Assembly (NCBI GenBank): GCA_963920705.1
Contig: OY987227.1
Span: 18,377,434 to 18,441,433, forward strand
Reading direction: 5' to 3'
Origin: Odiellus spinosus
Lineage: Eukaryota > Arthropoda > Arachnida > Opiliones > Phalangiidae
DNA length: 64,000 bases
A program made the position numbers and the translations under genes. Below, piece after piece: positions 24,265 to 33,950 of this stretch. Position 1 is the first letter of the stretch, and every line of letters starts with the position of its first letter. The notes under the pieces were generated by a model. It did not search any database. It saw only the letters and a list, made by a program, of their open reading frames with translations, and was not told the origin of the DNA.

Positions 24265-25098
24265 ATGGCGAACCCCCACTTTTTGACGATGCCGACTTTC
24301 AAAGGAGGACCGACGGACGACATAAAAAGCTGGTTGCTACGTTTTAAACGAGTGGCCACCCTCAACGAATGGCCACGAGAAAATTGGGCAGACTACGCCG
24401 CGTTTTACCTCGAAGGAACAGCCGCTCAATTTTTTGACGACGTGGTCGAACACAGCCCCCCGGCTACCTGGGACGACGCCGAACGAATTCTACGGGGAGC
24501 ATTTCAAAAACCGGTCGACATCGCAGAGATAGAGCACAAACTCTTCAACCGGCGCCAAGGTCCAGACGAGACTTATGAAGTCTATAGCGCCGCAATTCTC
24601 GCCCTTTGCAGCAAGCTTGGACGAGTCCTGACAATCGCCGAAAAAATTCGGCACATCACCAGGGGACTCCACGTCGACCTGGTAGAAAGCGTTTACCGAG
24701 AAGAACCATCCACCCTCGACGAACTATCTGCCGCTGTCAGAGTTATTGGAGACGCCCGACGGGCTGTCGCCCGTAGCCGCGCCGCAGCACGATTCGCTGA
24801 CCCGTCAAGCCAGCGACCGGACCCTAGCCGGATGCTAGACTTTACGTCCCGGGCTCATAGTCTACCTGCGCCACCGAGACCTGCTCCAAACAGCAACAAC
24901 CGATCCGCTATCCCGTACCCGTCAACGTCACAGCCAATCATAGAGGAACCAGGCTACCGCCGCGCAGACCAAATGCGTACCACGGATAATCGTCCAATTT
25001 GTTTCAACTGCAACCGACCAGGCCACGTAGCCCGCCACTGCAGACAGCCTCGTGCCATCACATCCGCAGCCATGGGAAACTCCAACGCACGGTCGTAA
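24265..25098 (+). CDS. gag: Gag polyprotein of Ty3/Gypsy element
   Basis: Structural protein of the retrotransposon particle, 277 residues from the first ATG. That ATG has A at -3 and G at +4, a good context. The open frame extends upstream to 24220, but only a GTG lies there. The leader from the LTR is under 50 nt. Residues 1-190 look like a Gypsy-type capsid: tryptophan- and leucine-rich helical segments, including DDIKSWLLRF and the HKLFNRRQGPDETYEVY region. A proline-rich linker follows. One CX2CX4HX4C zinc knuckle lies at about residues 246-259 (CFNCNRPGHVARHC), typical of nucleocapsid RNA binding. The stop TAA (25096-25098) lies just after a -1 slippery site, so most ribosomes would stop here and a minority continue into pol. 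Confidence 0.95.
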   Translation: MANPHFLTMPTFKGGPTDDIKSWLLRFKRVATLNEWPRENWADYAAFYLEGTAAQFFDDVVEHSPPATWDDAERILRGAFQKPVDIAEIEHKLFNRRQGPDETYEVYSAAILALCSKLGRVLTIAEKIRHITRGLHVDLVESVYREEPSTLDELSAAVRVIGDARRAVARSRAAARFADPSSQRPDPSRMLDFTSRAHSLPAPPRPAPNSNNRSAIPYPSTSQPIIEEPGYRRADQMRTTDNRPICFNCNRPGHVARHCRQPRAITSAAMGNSNARS

Positions 25099-25136
25099 AA
25101 GAGGGTACGCCCGTAAACCAGAACCTTTCGCCCTCT
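25074..25136 (+). promoter_or_regulatory. -1 ribosomal frameshift signal
   Basis: The heptamer G GGA AAC (25074-25080) is in exact X XXY YYZ phase with gag: codons GGA and AAC re-pair on GGG and AAA after a -1 slip. The next codon then starts at 25080, in the pol frame. The gag stop is 16 nt further on. After an 8-nt spacer, ACGG (25089-25092) can pair with CCGT (25111-25114), and AGAGGG (25100-25105) with CCCTCT (25131-25136). These interleave as in an H-type pseudoknot, although the first stem is only 4 bp. Confidence 0.8.
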
Positions 25137-28100
25137 ACAACCAATCCGAACGTGGCCCTCATGAACTCTATAAAATCTCCAAGCATTGACACTATCGTGA
25201 CAGAGAACCGCGAAGAAACTACAGCCGCCGATAAACAACTTCTCTGGGTACCGTGCCTCGTAAACAAAATACCGACTGTAGCCCTTATCGACTCCGGTTC
25301 AGCTATCTCATCACTTCACGAAAAATTCGTCGCCAAACTAAATGTAGAGCTCTCTCCATCGCAGCAACCATTACGATCGGCGTTTGGACACATCGCATTT
25401 GCCTCCGGCCAAGCAAGCGTGACACTGGACCTCCTAGGCCGAACCTTCACGCACCAAGCTGTAGTCATGCCGCACCTTCCTGCAGACGTTGTCCTTGGTA
25501 TCGATTGGGCACGCCGTCACCAAGCCGTACTCGACTTTAGCACCGCCGACGTTCTCCGCCTCCCGATCAAAGAACCGTTAACCTTCGAGTCCCCTCTCAA
25601 CGTCAGCCAATCCACGGAAGCTCAAACACTGGCCAGCCTTCCCGACTCGCCGTATTCCGACGAACCACCCGCTCTCTCGGCTTTTATAGACCTCGCTGAA
25701 CCGATGACCATCAGACCCTGGACGGAAACCCTCGTCCCGATCATTCTGCGAGAATCGATCAATTTCTCGCAAGGCGTCATGACTCCGAATCGCGACCTGC
25801 ACCAAAAAACCGGACTCTCCGTACCGAACGCCATTCTAGAAATTGCACAAGGGAAGTCGGGAATTTCCATTGCTAATCTATCCTGGCAAGACCAGGTCAT
25901 TCAACCAGGGATGAATATCGGAACCATCGAACGACACGAGGACCACCAAACCCAGGCCACCGCTTTCAACCATATTGGCCTAGCTGATAAAGAACCTTGG
26001 CGCCAATCCACCATCTCCGAAACATTGTCCCCCGACGAACGATCCGAGGTTGAAAAGGTCTTGCGGGATTTTAGCCACTGCTTTCACCAAACGGATGAAC
26101 CGGTACAGCTGTCACGATTACCACCACACCACATTAATACGGAGGGTCATCTACCTGTACATCTCCCACCAAACCGATCGTCATTCCCAGAGCGCGACAC
26201 CATCCGAGAAGAAGTCAGGAAAATGGCCGCTAACAATGTCATCCGTCCATCTCGAAGCCCATGGTCATCTCGAGTGGTCCTCGTACGGAAAAAAGATGGC
26301 TCAACCAGATTTTGCGTGGACTTCCGGCGATTGAATGCACTGACGAAAAAAGACGTTTACCCTCTGCCTCGTGTTGACGACGCCCTCGACCGACTTCACG
26401 GCGCAAAGTTCTTCTCAACCATGGACCTTGCCTCAGGGTATTGGCAAATACCAGTCGCCCCGGAAGACCAAGAGAAAACTGCATTCACGACACCCGACGG
26501 ACTCTACGAATTCACGGTAATGCCATTTGGGCTAGTCAACGCACCCGCCACTTTTCAAAGAACCATGGATGTCGTCCTCGCTGGCCTAAAATGGAATACC
26601 TGTCTGGTATACCTTGACGACATAGTAGTTTTCTCCGCTACACTATCCGAACACTTATCCCGCCTCCGTCAAGTCCTGGAACGCGTCAGCACCGCCGGAC
26701 TATCTCTGAAGCCCGAAAAATGTCATTTCGCCTGCCCGTCAATCAAATTCTTGGGGCACATCGTTTCCGGCAAAGGAATTTCCACTGATCCCGAACTGAC
26801 CTCAGCGGTCAAGAACTTTCGTTCACCCTCAACCAGAAAAGAACTCCAAGCATTTCTGGGACTATGCTCCTATTACCGCCGCTTCGTCAACGGATTTGCC
26901 AAGATAGCGCGACCGCTCACTGAATTAACTAGCAGTAACATTCCCTTCGTCTGGACCAAGAAGCACGATGACGCCTTCCAGACGCTGAAGACAAAACTGG
27001 CAAGTCCTCCTATCCTGAGCCACTTCGATCCAACCCTACCTACGGAGATTCACCCTGACGCCAGCGACAAGGGGATAGGAGCCGTCTTGAGCCAACGTGA
27101 AAATGGGGTTGAGCATGTCATCGCTTACGCCAGCCGCACCCTATCTTCACCCGAAATCAATTACAGCACTACCGAAAAAGAATGCCTAGCTCTGGTTTGG
27201 TCTTTAGGCCGCTTCCGCCCATACATACATGGCCGCCCAGTACGTATCATAACCGACCATCATGCCCTTTGCTGGTTACGAAGCCTCAAAGACCCACATA
27301 CCCGCTTGGCCAGGTGGTCCCTGGACACTCAAGCCCAAGAAATGGAAATTTACCATCGCAGCGGCAGACGACACTCCAACGCCGACTGCTTAAGTCGCCT
27401 TATCACGGATGACCCGCCCGAGAAGCCGCCCCCGGCCGGACCTTGCTGCGCGCTAATTGACATTCCCGACATCAAGACGCTCCAGGAAAACGACGCCTCC
27501 TGGAAACCAATTCTAGACCATCTGCGGAACCCGACCAGCCCAGTCGCCATACAGCTCAGTCGCCAAGCCCACAAGTACACCATGATCAACGACACACTAT
27601 ACCGTAAATCAAAGAACCGTCCATTACTAGTAATTCCGGGTGCCCTTCGCCAAGATGTTCTGAATGCCTGTCACGATCATCCCACAGCTGGACACTTGGG
27701 CATTTTTCGCACATTCCGGCGCCTTTCTGACCGCTATTACTGGCCAAAACTCCGACAGACGGTCCAACACTACGTCCTTTCCTGCGGGCTCTGCCAGACC
27801 CGCAAAGCACCAACCTCTCGCCAACTTGGACTCTTGCAGCCTCTTCCTTGCCCCGAAGAGCCATTCTCTCGATGCGGGATGGACTTCCTTGGACCGTTCC
27901 CCAAATCTCGCCTGAATAACACCTTCATTATTGTGTGTACCGACTATTTGACGAAATGGGCTGAAACCAAAGCAATCCCAGCTGCCACTGCAGCGGAAGC
28001 CGCCACCTTCTTCATCGAGCAAATTGTATTCCGCCACGGAGCCCCGAAAGACCTCTTGACAGATCGTGGATCACAATTCATGGCGGACCTAACCAAAGAG

Positions 28101-29216
28101 ATTCTGGCCAAAATTGGCACACGTCATGTGCGCACAACTGCTTATCACCCCCAGACGAATGGCCTTACGGAACGCCTTAACAAAACACTAGCCGACATGC
28201 TATCCATGTACGTCGAGGAAGACCACACGAACTGGGACGAAGCACTTCCTGGCACAACCTTCGCATACAATACAGCAGTTCAGGAATCTACACGAGAAAC
28301 TCCATTCAACCTGGTCTACCACCGGTCACCTATCACCCCACTGGACCGAATCCTGCCCATCGCTCCCGCACTACCTCAGCAGTACTCAGCCCAAGATGTC
28401 CGCTCCATCGCTCGTACCAATACCACCATGGCCCAAGTCAAACAAGCTCGCCAATACGATGAGAACCGCCAACCTGATGCCTTTACTGCAGGTCAATGGA
28501 TTTTCGTTAGAAAGCCTACTCGCAAACGAGGTAGATCGGAAAAACTACTCCACCAACAGCATGGACCCTTCGAAATCATCCGCCGTACTGGACCTGTCAC
28601 CTTCAAAGTCTGTACCAAACCTGGTAGTCGCCGACCTACGGAAACAATTCATGTCTCCAGGATGAAACCGGCCATAACCCGCGACCCAGCATTTCTCTCT
28701 GGTACGCCCGAGACGGGCGCTTCGAAAGAGGGGGGCAATGTCACGACCCCAACCACACGTACCCCGCCTTCTACTACACGGTCCTCTGACATTGTACAGC
28801 CTTCCCCTGTACAGTCCTCTCACAATGTCATGCCGCAAGTTGCACCTGTTGGCAACGAAACCGCGCGCCAATCAGAGGCCCGCGCAGCCCCTATAAAAAG
28901 GGGCTGTAGCCTCACTAACAGACACACTCGCTCCTGCCTCTCTCACCGAAGAACTACTCCACGACCAGACGACGATCCCGGCTCCCGACCAGCTGACGAT
29001 CCCGGCTCCCGACCAGCCAACGATCCCGGCTCCCGACCAGCCAACGATCCCGGCTCCCGACCAGCCAACGATCCCGGCTCCCGACCAGCCACCGATCCCG
29101 GCTCCCGAACAGCCACCGATCCCGCAGAACTGGATAGCGCCGAACCCCGTCCAACCGTACCCAGACGACCGTACTCGCTACGACCCCGAACGCGCATCAA
29201 TTATAAAGACCTGTAA
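25080..29216 (+). CDS. pol: Pol polyprotein (PR-RT-RNase H-IN) with LTR-encoded tail
   Basis: Made as a Gag-Pol fusion by -1 frameshifting; 1378 residues from the slip site, with no ATG of its own. Protease: DSG at residue 71. Reverse transcriptase: catalytic Asp in MDLASGYWQI at about 449 and YLDD at 511-514. RNase H: Asp in HPDASD at 660, Glu at 701, Asp in TDHHAL at 726. Integrase: HHCC zinc finger from about 865 (HDHPTAGH, later CGLC), DDE triad at 935, 995 and 1031, then a GPF chromodomain-less C-terminal module at about 1162. No internal stop or frameshift is visible. From residue 1221 the frame enters the 3' LTR and stays open for 158 more residues: repeated DPGSRPAN octapeptides and a basic end, YSLRPRTRINYKDL, of a type I recall at the C-termini of other Gypsy Pol proteins. 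The domain calls are secure; the function of the tail is unknown. Confidence 0.97.
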   Translation, partial: LQRTVVKEGTPVNQNLSPSTTNPNVALMNSIKSPSIDTIVTENREETTAADKQLLWVPCLVNKIPTVALIDSGSAISSLHEKFVAKLNVELSPSQQPLRSAFGHIAFASGQASVTLDLLGRTFTHQAVVMPHLPADVVLGIDWARRHQAVLDFSTADVLRLPIKEPLTFESPLNVSQSTEAQTLASLPDSPYSDEPPALSAFIDLAEPMTIRPWTETLVPIILRESINFSQGVMTPNRDLHQKTGLSVPNAILEIAQGKSGISIANLSWQDQVIQPGMNIGTIERHEDHQTQATAFNHIGLADKEPWRQSTISETLSPDERSEVEKVLRDFSHCFHQTDEPVQLSRLPPHHINTEGHLPVHLPPNRSSFPERDTIREEVRKMAANNVIRPSRSPWSSRVVLVRKKDGSTRFCVDFRRLNALTKKDVYPLPRVDDALDRLHGAKFFSTMDLASGYWQIPVAPEDQEKTAFTTPDGLYEFTVMPFGLVNAPATFQRTMDVVLAGLKWNTCLVYLDDIVVFSATLSEHLSRLRQVLERVSTAGLSLKPEKCHFACPSIKFLGHIVSGKGISTDPELTSAVKNFRSPSTRKELQAFLGLCSYYRRFVNGFAKIARPLTELTSSNIPFVWTKKHDDAFQTLKTKLASPPILSHFDPTLPTEIHPDASDKGIGAVLSQRENGVEHVIAYASRTLSSPEINYSTTEKECLALVWSLGRFRPYIHGRPVRIITDHHALCWLRSLKDPHTRLARWSLDTQAQEMEIYHRSGRRHSNADCLSRLITDDPPEKPPPAGPCCALIDIPDIKTLQENDASWKPILDHLRNPTSPVAIQLSRQAHKYTMINDTLYRKSKNRPLLVIPGALRQDVLNACHDHPTAGHLGIFRTFRRLSDRYYWPKLRQTVQHYVLSCGLCQTRKAPTSRQLGLLQPLPCPEEPFSRCGMDFLGPFPKSRLNNTFIIVCTDYLTKWAETKAIPAATAAEAATFFIEQIVFRHGAPKDLLTDRGSQFMADLTKEILAKIGTRHVRTTAYHPQTNGLTERLNKTLADMLSMYVEEDHTNWDEALPGTTFAYNTAVQESTRETPFNLVYHRSPITPLDRILPIAPALPQQYSAQDVRSIARTNTTMAQVKQARQYDENRQPDAFTAGQWIFVRKPTRKRGRSEKLLHQQHGPFEIIRRTGPVTFKVCTKPGSRRPTETIHVSRMKPAITRDPAFLSGTPETGASKEGGNVTTPTTRTPPSTTRSSDIVQPSPVQSSHNVMPQVAPVGNETARQSEARAAPIKRGCSLTNRHTRSCLSHRRTTPRPDDDPGSRPADDPGSRPANDPGSRPANDPGSRPANDPGSRPATDPGSRTATDPAELDSAEPRPTVPRRPYSLRPRTRINYKDL
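28724..28738 (+). other. Polypurine tract
   Basis: GAAAGAGGGGGGCAA lies directly before the 3' LTR start TGTCACG. This is the plus-strand DNA primer site of LTR elements. It lies inside the pol coding frame. Confidence 0.9.
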
Positions 29217-29249
29217 TCCTTGCTTCCACCAATAAACTATTACAACTAC
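28739..29249 (+). repeat. 3' LTR, 511 bp
   Basis: Identical to the 5' LTR apart from lacking one 24-bp unit; seven units run from 28968. TATA is at 28892-28900 and AATAAA at 29231-29236. The pol frame runs through it to a TAA at 29214-29216. The sequence after 29249 departs from that after the 5' LTR, which sets the boundary. Confidence 0.97.
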
Positions 29250-29640
29250 AAAGTAGTCGTTTCAATATTGGGAGCATTTTCCCATCTAGATTTTACGCTT
29301 TTGAATGGTTTTCGAATTAGAATAAGCAAAATTATAAGTATAAAAAGTAAAGCGGGGATTTTATCGGGTGTAGTTCTTACTTTATTTAGATTATATATTT
29401 TTTAAAGGTTAAACCCTTTTTTTTTAAAGGTAAAACCTAATGTTTACGCAAATATAAGCTATTTTTGAATAAAGGTCAACATATCTTATAAACGATATAA
29501 ATTAAAGAAGGTAAACTAGTCGATAGGAAAAGGTTAGAGACCTGAACACGTTAAGAAACTTCAAAATGAAAATGTCAAAATATATATATATAGCTAGTTT
29601 TTTACCATATATATGACGTAGTTTAGTTTTAGAACGCAAT
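29250..29640. other. AT-rich right flank of the retrotransposon
   Basis: No gene. The five bases before the 5' LTR (AATAT) are not repeated next to the 3' LTR, but do occur 14 nt further on, at about 29264-29268. In such AT-rich DNA this could be chance. Confidence 0.5.
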
Positions 29641-29800
29641 TAACGATAGTTTTCATACGAACGGATTAAGTACTTTTACTAAAAAGACCGCTCGAAAGTG
29701 ATCTTATCAAATGCCAGAACTCGCGAGAATTAACTGAAGGCTGTATAATAGCCACGCGACCATAGTGATGACGTAGTATTGCGGGGAATTTTTCTATTAA
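29641..29800. repeat. Dispersed repeat R1, copy 2
   Basis: Same-strand relative of 5960-6110, sharing TAAGTACTTTTAC, AAAAAGACC, TATAATAGC and CGACCATAGTGATGACG in the same order. The class is unknown. Confidence 0.7.
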
Positions 29801-31965
29801 AAATTTCCAAACTAGCGATTAATGAATATGAATTTTTACTCTTGTGGTAATTGTGACTTATCTATATAAATTTTAAATCGATTTTTAACGATCATTTAGA
29901 AAATACTACTAAAATATCTGTTAGAATTCTAGAAAAATCCGTGTCAGCCTCACTTTAAACAAAATTAAATTATTAATTGCGACGTTTTCGAAATATTTCA
30001 AATTGATTTTTAACTTATATTTAGTTCTAAAGTTTAAGTTTCTATATTATTAGATTATAATTGACTTGACGAAAAATATTAAAAATAAATTTAAAACTTT
30101 ATACTCTAGAAAATGGTTCAACCGTAAAATCTCACACGTTGAGTCTTGAAAATCGTTAATATATTTTAAAATTTTCAAAATCTATTTTGTCAGTACGTGT
30201 GAAGTAATTCTACCCGTTATCTCCACTGTTTCAATATAGAGTCTAAAGGAAGCGTATAGCTTAATACGTACTAACAAATGAAAGTGAAATAGACTGTATC
30301 CAGATGTTAGGGGCAATTATTAATGACGCTTACGTCAGAACCGATTAGGCTTTAGTTGGGCCTCGAGTATTTCAGTCTTAACATTTTGAAAATTTCTCTC
30401 AGGGTTTACTCAAAATATTCTGTTTAGCGTTCTATACCCTTGAGAAATACCCGTATATATTATTGGGGATAGAAAACAGAATTTTATAATTGCTTTTTCT
30501 TTATATTTTTCAACCCGATGGACTGTTCAACTTTGGTTCTTTTTTTTCTTTCGCATTTCGTAAGTCTCGTTCACACTTTGGTTCGAATTATTCAGGACCA
30601 TTCACGGTACATAACTCGTACTTCAAACTATAAATTCATCGTTATTTAGTTCATCAAAAACTTCAATTACCGTTGTACCTGTAGGGATGAGTTCGATTTT
30701 ATAACCCCTTACATTATTTTGAGGGGGTGTGGTCTTGCCCCTTCTTCAAACAATTACAAACATATTTACATAACATTTTAAATAATTAAGCAAGAGCTTT
30801 ACGCGAATGCTGGTAATTAATTTTGGAAATTAGTGGTACTTTTTCAGAATAATTTCGTTTTTGAAATTAATCCGAGAATAATTCCTTCGCAATAGTTTTA
30901 CTCTAATGTGGAGCTCGAAAACAAAAATGGGAACTTTCTGATTTGACGTAGTTTCTTGTAGCCCCCCCCCCCCAACTTATTGGATACAATCTGGAAAATT
31001 TTTGTCTTAGTGCCAAGCTTGAGCTAGATCCCTTTTGGCTAGTTTTTACGTAATAATATTGTACATCCTTACTTATTGAAACAGCTATACAAAGCGATGA
31101 AAAGTCTTGTAGTAAGCCTCCGCCTGTTCACAGGTTCGGCAATGAAAAACGCAACTGTTTCTTATACTTTGGAATATGCCGGTAATTTTATTAAAAAAAA
31201 TTGGGTTAAAGTTCAAAATTGGTATCGTGTAGTGTGAACAGGATTGCGTATGTTCTATATTTTTGTGTTGAAAGAAAACCCATTGGGGACCAAGGTTTTT
31301 CTTTATAATATTTTGAGACAGTTTTTCTTCTTCTTTTATTCTGTTTTTAGCCATATTCCCCAAGGGGGTGGTATAGCCCTTGTATTTGTTGTACCGGTGT
31401 CGTCTTTATCGTAATGACGATAATTTTCGCCATTAAGCCTGGAGAGATACTAATTGTTATTCAGAGTATTCCAATTGAGAGGTTTTTGAGAATAAGGCTG
31501 AGACGGACTAGAAAAAAGGGAATTTGAGAACGCGTTTACAACTTTAAGAGGTGTAGCTAATTTAGAGGCGTGATCATCTTGTTTCTCCTTTCATTCGGAT
31601 TTTTTTACTCGGCTCCCTTATAATATGATAGAAGTGATGGAGAAAAAGGTGTTGCTGACACGATCAACGTACTTATCGAGAAAACTCTCGGTGTTACGGA
31701 TCAACAGACCCTTATTTTCGAGAGTATCTCCCAAAACACTTTTCTTTCTCCCGTTATATACCGAAGGCATTGCTGTGCCTTTGATTACGTTACACTCGGT
31801 GCGAAGATTATATCGGTTTCTTCGCGCGTGTCTATATAGCATTTCGGTTTTTCAAACGGTTCTAGTGTTATTGGATACATCTGTGATGGGATATTGTTTT
31901 CAAGGTCTTGATAGTTTTTAGTTACGCGAAAACTTGTATTTGAGTCTTACGTGAGAGGTTTCTTG
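29801..31965. other. Unassigned AT-rich stretch
   Basis: No gene recognised. A C13 run lies at 30962-30974. Overlapping frames on both strands at 31618-31921 are short and motif-free. Confidence 0.45.
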
Positions 31966-32292
31966 CACCAAAATTCATGGAGTAATAATAAAGGAAAAGC
32001 CAGTCGTAAAATCATGGATTAGGGATAATAAAGTGAGAGCTAGATGTAAAATCATGGATTAGGGGCTAATAAAGAGAGAGCCAGGCGTAAAATCATGGAT
32101 TATGGATAATAAAGTGAGAGCTAGACGTAAAGTCATGGATTAGGGGCTAATAGAGAGAGAGCCAGATGTAAAATCATGGATTGGGGATAATAAAGGGAGA
32201 GCTAGACGTAAAATCATGGATTAGGGATAATAAAGGGAGAGCTAGACGTAAAATCATGGATTAGGGATAATAAAGGGAGAGCCAGACGTCAT
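31966..32292. repeat. 40-bp tandem array, 8 units with alternating variants
   Basis: Units of 40-41 bp share AAATCATGGATTAGGG. In the left part two variants alternate: GGATAATAAAGTGAGAGCT and GGGCTAATAAAGAGAGAGCC. The effective period is therefore about 80 bp. The right three units are homogeneous (GGATAATAAAGGGAGAG). Confidence 0.93.
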
Positions 32293-33334
32293 CATAGAGT
32301 GCAACATTTTGCGACTTGTAACTTGGCCGCGGTTTTTAATTATCAAGTTAACTTCGTCCGCTTAAAGTTGTCACGCCGCGTAACTACCGTGGTCGTTTCG
32401 GACCGTCTTGTTTTATATATTCGCCCCAGAAACCTTTATTACTTATTGGCTTTAGTTTCGTAATACTAGGAATATCACTTCCAGTTTTTACTTTTTGCAA
32501 CGAAAAAGGGAAGCTTCTATTTATTACTATCTATTAAAAACAAAGCTATAATAATAAATTTCGAGAAGATAAAGATTTGAAACGCTATACGACGGGTTAA
32601 GTGGATTGGCGGTTTTTATTGACAGAAAATTTGCCATTATTATATTATTATTCCATGGAGTAATAATAACTAGAGACCAGGTATCCAAATCGTTTAGAAT
32701 AGATCTAGCTCCTGTTATTCTTTCTCAATTATTGGATTTATCTCTTTCGCTAAAGAATGCAATGCGATTATTATTAAAATTTATAATAAAACGTATGTTG
32801 TATAATATGCAGCATATATAATATATATATAGAACATATGATATATATATATAGACCATATTTCTCTATATATAGCACATATATAAAACATATATGTAAC
32901 ATGTTATACACAAGAAATAAAAAATCGATGAAAAAATGATCGACTCACGAGTTGGTTTGGAGAGGGGTTGTCTTCCGACACTGCAGCCATTGTCGCGGTT
33001 AGAGCCTGTTGCTTTCCACAAACACACACAAACAGGTATACATTCACATATATACGGTATAATAGGAAGTCGTAAAAAATCCTTATGGTTCTGTAACGGT
33101 TCTAAATATTTTGGGAAACTTACGTTTCTGTTTCCTTAATAAAAAAGATTTTTATCATTTTATCATTAAAGAGAGAATGAAATAACGCTTTTTTTATTTA
33201 ATGATGTTTTTTAGTTCAGGTTTAATTTGGACTAGCTTTTCTAGGTTGGGTTTCATTGGTTAAATGTGTTGTGATTAGAGATGGTTAGGTATGGTTTGGC
33301 TGCGTAATATTTGGATAGGTTTAGTTGCCTGGGC
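32293..33334. other. Unassigned stretch with TA-rich low complexity
   Basis: Positions 32812-32905 are an imperfect TA/ATAT tract with ACATAT words. No gene is supported. Confidence 0.5.
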
Positions 33335-33950
33335 TGCGTTAGATTTATGTACATGGGTTGCATTAGGTTTAGGTGCATGGGTTGCGTTAGGTTTAGGTGC
33401 ATGGGTTGCGTTAGGTTTAGGTGCATGGGTTGCGTTAGGTTTAGGTGCATGGGTTGCGTTAGGTTTAGGTGCATGGGTTGCGTTAGGTTTAGGTGCATGG
33501 GTTGCGTTAGGTTTAGGTGCATGGGTTGCGTTAGGTTTAGGTGCATGGGTTGCGTTAGGTTTAGGTGCATGGGTTGCGTTAGGTTTAGGTGCATGGGTTG
33601 CGTTAGGTTTAGGTGCATGGGTTGCGTTAGGTTTAGGTGCATGGGTTGCGTTAGGTTTAGGTGCATGGGTTGCGTTAGGTTTAGGTGCATGGGTTGCGTT
33701 AGGTTTAGGTGCATGGGTTGCGTTAGGTTTAGGTGCATGGGTTGCGTTAGGTTTAGGTGCATGGGTTGCGTTAGGTTTAGGTGCATGGGTTGCGTTAGGT
33801 TTAGGTGCATGGGTTGCGTTAGGTTTAGGTGCATGGGTTGCGTTAGGTTTAGGTGCATGGGTTGCGTTAGGTTTAGGTGCATGGGTTGCGTTAGGTTTAG
33901 GTGCATGGGTTGCGTTAGGTTTAGGTGCATGGGTTGCGTTAGGTTTACGT
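33335..33950. repeat. 24-bp minisatellite, about 25 units, TTAGG-like
   Basis: Units of 24 bp contain GCGTTAGGTTTAGGTGCATG and are nearly all identical. Only the first two (33335-33382) carry substitutions. Because 24 is a multiple of three and the unit has no stops, four frames on the two strands stay open for over 200 codons. None is a credible gene. Confidence 0.97.

Larger units (their letters stand above)
23683..29249 (+). mobile_element. Complete Ty3/Gypsy LTR retrotransposon
   Basis: Two LTRs flank a primer binding site, gag, pol and a polypurine tract in the standard order. Domain order is gag, protease, reverse transcriptase, RNase H, integrase with a C-terminal GPF module, which defines the Ty3/Gypsy superfamily. 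All catalytic residues I looked for are present and the frames are intact. The LTRs are identical except for one 24-bp unit, so insertion was recent. It is GC-richer than its surroundings. No env-like gene is present. No direct target-site duplication abuts the ends, which is unusual for so young a copy. Confidence 0.98.

Noticed and set aside
29264..29268. AATAT as the target-site duplication of the Gypsy element
   Set aside because: It lies 14 nt outside the 3' LTR, and such a word is common in this AT-rich DNA.
31966..32292. CRISPR-like array
   Set aside because: Repeats are contiguous with no unique spacers, and the genome is eukaryotic.
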